Assembly (NCBI GenBank): GCA_016296505.1 | Contig: JAEDJD010000011.1 | Span: forward strand, 1 to 64,000 | DNA: 64,000 nucleotides | Reading direction: 5' to 3' | Source: Oscillospiraceae bacterium | GTDB lineage: Bacteria; Bacillota; Clostridia; Oscillospirales; Ruminococcaceae | In this document: positions 59,717-64,000 of the stretch, in pieces | How the letters are laid out: each line of letters starts with the position of its first letter | How positions within the stretch are numbered: the first letter of the stretch is position 1 | Translations under genes and position numbers: made by a program | The notes under the pieces: model-generated | What the model was told of the DNA's origin: nothing | Databases searched by the model: none | What the model saw: only the letters and a program-made list of their open reading frames with translations

Positions 59717-61749
59717 TGAGACCGCAGGATTACCGCCGTGCTGTCGGCAGTATCCGCTGGTCTCCTGCACAGCGCCGGATGATCGAGGAGAAACTGCTCG
59801 GTACAGTCTCGGAAATTTCTATTCAGCCGCCGGAAGATGATGACGAACCGATTCGCATTCCATATATTCAGATGATCTATGAAGAACAGGAGGCACGTAT
59901 AAAAAAAGAACGTAAGCAAGCTAGAATGTATCTGCTGATTCTCGCTGCCGCCATGCTGACGATCGGCGGAACCGTCGCGGCAGTCGCCTGGAGCAGCCGC
60001 AAGCCCAATCAAAATCTATCCGAAGAAAGTAAGTCCGAGCAGAATCCAAACGAAAGCTCAATCACGGAGGACGATCTTTCCACTCCGCTAATTTCTCCCA
60101 ATCTGACCGATCAGCAGGACAAACCTGAAATCCACCGATATGCGCAATCCGACAGCGGCTTCTTCTATTTTGAAAATATTCCGGAAACACAGGAGGAGCA
60201 GCTGGAACGGCTCAACAATTCTTCTTATTTCTGTAAGAGCAATAGCGCCGGTAATTATGTCGGGCTGAAATACTTCGATGAAACATCCGATCAATCTGTA
60301 TATGTCTGCGCAAAGCCAAACTGTCTGCATGATAAAAATGAATTCTGCACGGCAACTTCTAAAAATTACACCGCTTTAAGCGAGCCAGTCTATCTCGAAG
60401 GCTATATCTACTATATCGCCCTTGATAAAACCGAATGGCTCAAAAATCCCGATGGCTGTACGAAATTTCCTACCATCCTGCTGCGCTGCACGCCGGACGG
60501 TACAGAACTGACTCCGGTTACCCAGCTCTATCTCTCGAAAAATCCGTATTCGGCTTCTGCGGAGTTGATTGCGCACCGCGGTCAGCTTTGGATTAACTGC
60601 TATTATCACGAATTTATCGAAATCAAGGATTCCAATTTGCAGATCACCGGTTGCGAATATCGCGGCAAATGGGATATCTATTGTTATGAACCTATACAGA
60701 AAAAACTGACAACGCTCAGTTCCTCCGGTGATCCGCAAAAAGATTACAGACCAGAAACCGATAATGTTATCGGAGAGGAAACCGATGGCAGAAATTTGAC
60801 AGGCATCGGTGATTATGTCTATTTCCACAAGCGTATGAGCACTTGGCAGGATACCATCAAAAAATCCGGCATATACCGCATCGACTGCCGGACAGGGCTG
60901 ATCGAACAAGTATTGAATATCAAGTCGCAGAAATCAATATTCTATACGATCAGCGGCGATTATATCTTCTACAACTATAACGAGCATCCAAGCAAAACCT
61001 CGGATTATAAGGGCGAGCTGGTATTCCGTTCCCATAACATGAAAACCGGAGAAGAAACAGAATCGCAGTCGCTCCTTTCCATTGCAAAAACTGTAGAGCT
61101 GCGAATCACTGACAAGCTGCTTGAATGCGGTAATAACCAGTCAAAGCTTGAAGTGCGCATGATCACGATGCTTGCCGAAAACGAGCATCTCTATGTGTTC
61201 TGGGCAATCGGCGACCGTATGACATGGTCGCAAGAATCCAAGATGTTTGTCACCGAATTTGACAGCAGCGGCAATACCTTGCTGACTGTAAATCTCGATC
61301 AATCAAAAAATATGGAATTTCCCGATGAAACAATCCGCGCTGATCTAATGGAAAACGGATACTTCTATGAAACGAAAAAATGGATTGCACCGGATTCCGC
61401 AACGGAAGAGGATATGATGTATCTGCGGTCGCAGGGATGCTGGGAGACGCCGGATGGCGAATGGATTCATCCCTCCACGCTTCGCGCTGAAGACATCGAT
61501 CACTATATTGAAACTGGCTTCTATGCAGCGGATTATGTCTATTATAAACCGGAGGAGCTGACAGAAGAAATCATTCAGAGAGCGATTGAGAATCATGCAG
61601 ACGATCAGTTTCAAGAACGAGAATATAACTCGGCAATTATCAGCTACGACGGCGAATATTTCTGGCTGAACACTTTAGGCGGTATCATGCGCATGAAGCC
61701 GGATGAATTCTCCGGAAGCCTGAACGCAGAACGCGTTCTGTTCTGGTGA
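59713..61749 (+). CDS. Membrane protein, candidate anti-sigma/sensor B
   Basis: A 678-residue paralogue of the protein at 57487-59238. The cytoplasmic N-terminus (YRRAVGSIRWSPAQRRMIEEKLL) matches the start of its sister residue for residue in the Y-R-x-A-V-x-S-I-x-W-S core. A membrane helix at about 75-95 leads to a Ser/Asn-rich linker and an outside beta-propeller-like domain. The motif V-C-A-K-P-N-C-L-H-D...F-C-T-A-T-S is repeated almost exactly. The extra 95 residues are mostly in the linker and C-terminus. It overlaps the sigma stop by 4 bases. Function unknown; it may respond to a different ligand than its sister. Confidence 0.75.
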   Translation: MMRPQDYRRAVGSIRWSPAQRRMIEEKLLGTVSEISIQPPEDDDEPIRIPYIQMIYEEQEARIKKERKQARMYLLILAAAMLTIGGTVAAVAWSSRKPNQNLSEESKSEQNPNESSITEDDLSTPLISPNLTDQQDKPEIHRYAQSDSGFFYFENIPETQEEQLERLNNSSYFCKSNSAGNYVGLKYFDETSDQSVYVCAKPNCLHDKNEFCTATSKNYTALSEPVYLEGYIYYIALDKTEWLKNPDGCTKFPTILLRCTPDGTELTPVTQLYLSKNPYSASAELIAHRGQLWINCYYHEFIEIKDSNLQITGCEYRGKWDIYCYEPIQKKLTTLSSSGDPQKDYRPETDNVIGEETDGRNLTGIGDYVYFHKRMSTWQDTIKKSGIYRIDCRTGLIEQVLNIKSQKSIFYTISGDYIFYNYNEHPSKTSDYKGELVFRSHNMKTGEETESQSLLSIAKTVELRITDKLLECGNNQSKLEVRMITMLAENEHLYVFWAIGDRMTWSQESKMFVTEFDSSGNTLLTVNLDQSKNMEFPDETIRADLMENGYFYETKKWIAPDSATEEDMMYLRSQGCWETPDGEWIHPSTLRAEDIDHYIETGFYAADYVYYKPEELTEEIIQRAIENHADDQFQEREYNSAIISYDGEYFWLNTLGGIMRMKPDEFSGSLNAERVLFW

Positions 61750-61761
61750 CGAGGTGACCAT

Positions 61762-62646
61762 ATGGCAAATAAACTCGAAATCCGGAACCTCTCTAAGCAG
61801 TACGGTGACTTCTGGTCGCTCTCGGACGTCAGCTTTACGCTGGAACCCGGCGTCACCGGACTGCTCGGCGCAAACGGTGCCGGCAAATCAACCCTGATGA
61901 AGCTTATGACCGACCATATGCCGCGTACCAAGGGCGAGATTCTCTGGAATGGAAAAGATATCTGCAAAATGGGACGAAAATGGCGTGAACTGGTCGGATA
62001 TACCCCGCAGCTTCAGGGCGTGTATGACGATTTCACCGCCAAACGATTCCTCTATTATATGGGCGTACTCAAAGGCATGAAGAAAAAGGATATCCGCGAA
62101 GAAACAGATGTCATGCTCGAAGCCGTCAATCTCACTCATGCGGCGCATAAAAAAATCGGGACGTTTTCCGGCGGAATGCGGCAGCGCGTACTGCTGGCAT
62201 CCAGTATGCTCGGCAAACCGCAGGTGCTGATCCTCGATGAACCAACTGCCGGTCTTGATCCCGAGGAACGTATCCGAATCCGGAACGATATCGCAGAACT
62301 CGCGCGAGATCGGATTGTTCTGCTCGCTACGCACGTTGTCAGCGATATTGCCTGTATCGCAAAGAATGTCCTGCTGATTCGCGGCGGAAAGGTCATTGCC
62401 TTTGATACGCCGCAGAATATGCTCGCGAATGCCGAGGGCAAAATCGGTGAATTCTCCGGAACATACGGTGAAATCCGTATCCTGCAGGAGAAATATCCCA
62501 ACGGCGAAATTGCACAGCGCCGTGACGGTTTTGTGCTGCGTATCGCTGAAGATCCGCTGCCGGACAACTGTATGCCTATCTTTGATAACCTGACGCTTGA
62601 GGATGTATGTCACCTCTACCTAAAAGGAGAACGGCAATATGGCTGA
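61762..62646 (+). CDS. ABC transporter ATP-binding protein
   Basis: A 294-residue ATPase of the CcmA/NatA-type (multidrug or lantibiotic-type) group. Walker A GANGAGKST, Q-loop TPQLQGVY, signature FSGGMRQRV, Walker B VLILDEPTAGLDP, H-loop ATHVVS. The C-terminal 70 residues form the usual extension for permease contact. RBS GAGGTGAC. It follows sensor B by 12 bp and overlaps the permease by 8, so it belongs to the sigma operon. Substrate unknown. Confidence 0.93.
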   Translation: MANKLEIRNLSKQYGDFWSLSDVSFTLEPGVTGLLGANGAGKSTLMKLMTDHMPRTKGEILWNGKDICKMGRKWRELVGYTPQLQGVYDDFTAKRFLYYMGVLKGMKKKDIREETDVMLEAVNLTHAAHKKIGTFSGGMRQRVLLASSMLGKPQVLILDEPTAGLDPEERIRIRNDIAELARDRIVLLATHVVSDIACIAKNVLLIRGGKVIAFDTPQNMLANAEGKIGEFSGTYGEIRILQEKYPNGEIAQRRDGFVLRIAEDPLPDNCMPIFDNLTLEDVCHLYLKGERQYG

Positions 62647-64000
62647 ACTGCAAAGACTGCTCATCTCCCCCAAACGTCTGATTCTGCTTCTCATGATTGC
62701 GGTTGTGAATCTCGCGATGTTCTCCGGCTTCTGCCGGACAAAGCGTGAGGAAGACATCGCATATTATAATAGTATGCGGATGTGGGGCGTCAATACGCAA
62801 TTGGATGAGCACAAAAATACCGAGAAATATCTCAAAGAGGATTATCCGGCGTATCTGGACTATGTGCAGAACCAATCGCAGACACAGTCCATTTTGAGCA
62901 GTTTAACTGAGAAAAGCGCCTACGTTGACCGTAATCTGAATCTGACGGTTCAAACCTACAATAAGCTCGATGGCATCAAACTTCGCAACGGTGAAAACAG
63001 AGGCATCAATGCCGTCAAGGACTATGCGATTACCGATTATCTTCTGCTCATTGCGCCGCTGCTGCTCGTCCTCGAAATGCTCGCCGAAGCCGATACCGCG
63101 GTCGGTGATCTGACGCGCTCCACCAAACGCGGCAGAGTATCTCTCTGCGCTTGGCGTATCCTCGCTGTCGTGCTCATCAGCGCGGCGTCCGTACTCCTGC
63201 TCTACGGCGGCAATATCCTGTTCACCTGCCAATATTACGGCAATCCCGATTTTTTCCGTGCAATTCAGTCGATCCCGGAATTTCAGGTCTGCGCATTGCG
63301 TTTGAATATCGGACAGTATCTGCTCGCGGCAGGCTGTATGAAAATACTTGCGCTTTCTGTGATTTCACTGCTGATATGGATTGCGTTAGCGCGGTTTCAT
63401 CCAATCCCCGGCTGGTCGATCTCTGCCGGATGGCTCGGCACTGCTTTTTTGCTTTATCATTTCATCGTTCCGACATCCGGCATCAATCATCTGAAATTCC
63501 TGAACGTCTTTGCTGCGCTCGACGCAGATATATTCTTCACGCAATACTGTAATCTCAACTGGTTTTCTTATCCGTCAAACTTTCTGCTCAATATGCTGTT
63601 ATTCTGTATATTGCTGTTCTGCGTCGGTTCCGCGCTGTGTCTGTGGCTGATCGGTGCAGCCTATCCCAAAAAACTCGGGCAGCGTATGGAAGCGGCGAAA
63701 GTCAGCGTCGCTAAATTTATGACGCGTCATCTGCCTGTGCATTCTTTATTCTGTGCAGAAGGATGGAAGCTCTCGATTGCTCAGAAAGGCTTGCTGTTAC
63801 TGCTGATTACCGGACTGCTCGGCTTCTCGCTCTGGCGTGATATCCATATCTACGTCCCGACCAATGATATCACAAATCAGTTTTATTCGCAGTTTTCCGG
63901 CGAAATCACAGAGGAAAAATTAAAAAGAGTCGCTTATATCGTTAACGGCAAAACGAAAAGCCTCAAAAGCAGCAGAATCGCGCTTGCCAAAGCATACCTC
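62639..64000 (+). CDS. ABC transporter permease, partial
   Basis: An open frame of at least 454 residues that continues beyond the window. The first 25 residues form a membrane helix (SPKRLILLLMIAVVNLAMF), followed by an outside segment of about 95 residues (EEDIAYYNSMRMWG...). Helices follow at about residues 125-140, 175-190, 235-255, 260-275, 315-340 and 380-396. The loop AEADTAVGDLTRSTKRGR after the second helix is typical of ABC-2 permeases (E-x-x-x-G---L-x-S-T-x-R-G-R). Partner of the ATPase it overlaps. RBS AAAAGGAG. Confidence 0.85.
   Translation, partial: MAELQRLLISPKRLILLLMIAVVNLAMFSGFCRTKREEDIAYYNSMRMWGVNTQLDEHKNTEKYLKEDYPAYLDYVQNQSQTQSILSSLTEKSAYVDRNLNLTVQTYNKLDGIKLRNGENRGINAVKDYAITDYLLLIAPLLLVLEMLAEADTAVGDLTRSTKRGRVSLCAWRILAVVLISAASVLLLYGGNILFTCQYYGNPDFFRAIQSIPEFQVCALRLNIGQYLLAAGCMKILALSVISLLIWIALARFHPIPGWSISAGWLGTAFLLYHFIVPTSGINHLKFLNVFAALDADIFFTQYCNLNWFSYPSNFLLNMLLFCILLFCVGSALCLWLIGAAYPKKLGQRMEAAKVSVAKFMTRHLPVHSLFCAEGWKLSIAQKGLLLLLITGLLGFSLWRDIHIYVPTNDITNQFYSQFSGEITEEKLKRVAYIVNGKTKSLKSSRIALAKAYL

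Overview
The window looks like a chromosome segment of a cellulosome-forming Ruminococcus-type clostridium (Oscillospiraceae). The main clues are four dockerin-bearing secreted proteins, one of them a GH9 cellulase with a CBM3c-like module. Strong GGAGG ribosome binding sites, consensus TTGACA-17-TATAAT promoters, meso-diaminopimelate dehydrogenase, an AzlCD pair and low-to-moderate GC fit the same group. Genus is an inference; there is no rRNA here.

Layout. 1-1188: worn mobile-element-like DNA (TnpW-like gene, truncated WYL-type regulator) abutting the 3' end of ssrA. 1189-8430: ssrA (tmRNA), an S66 peptidase, smpB, a PflX-like radical SAM protein, malic enzyme, a YdcF-like protein, diaminopimelate dehydrogenase, HU and a histone-H1-like Lys/Ala-rich protein. 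8493-18855: class B PBP, amidase, a two-component system with an odd proline-rich sensor, a lipid-precursor flippase, AzlCD, an AEC transporter and RarA. 18914-33836: GH9 cellulase, SecA, MurD, a CE2-like esterase, TrmK/Nif3, a Na+-pump beta/gamma pair behind a yybP-ykoY-like riboswitch, RecG and three tRNAs (Asp, Phe, Gly). 33902-44525: RlmA-like methyltransferase, a lar nickel-pincer cofactor operon (larE, two small membrane proteins, larB, larC) with no larA, the serine operon serC-unknown-serA, QueH, a FakA/YloV-like kinase and Asp23/Gls24. 44687-57159: a giant BspA-type leucine-rich-repeat protein with a 14-copy 29-residue repeat, three dockerin proteins and a decayed ABC transporter. 57487-64000: an ECF sigma factor gene between two paralogous membrane proteins, followed by an ABC ATPase and a permease that runs off the end.

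How it works together. Housekeeping cell-wall genes (murD, PBP, amidase, ddh, flippase), translation quality control (ssrA/smpB) and export (secA) are mixed with plant-fibre functions (dockerin enzymes). The strongest candidates for undescribed biology are: the sigma/paralogous-sensor/ABC operon at the right end; the metal-type riboswitch that appears to control a Na+-translocating decarboxylase beta subunit; the larA-less lar operon with two unknown membrane partners; and the giant LRR protein, which lacks a signal peptide. Starts were moved inward from the longest open frame wherever a Shine-Dalgarno sequence decided the matter. Promoter and terminator calls come from reading the sequence, not from a scoring program.
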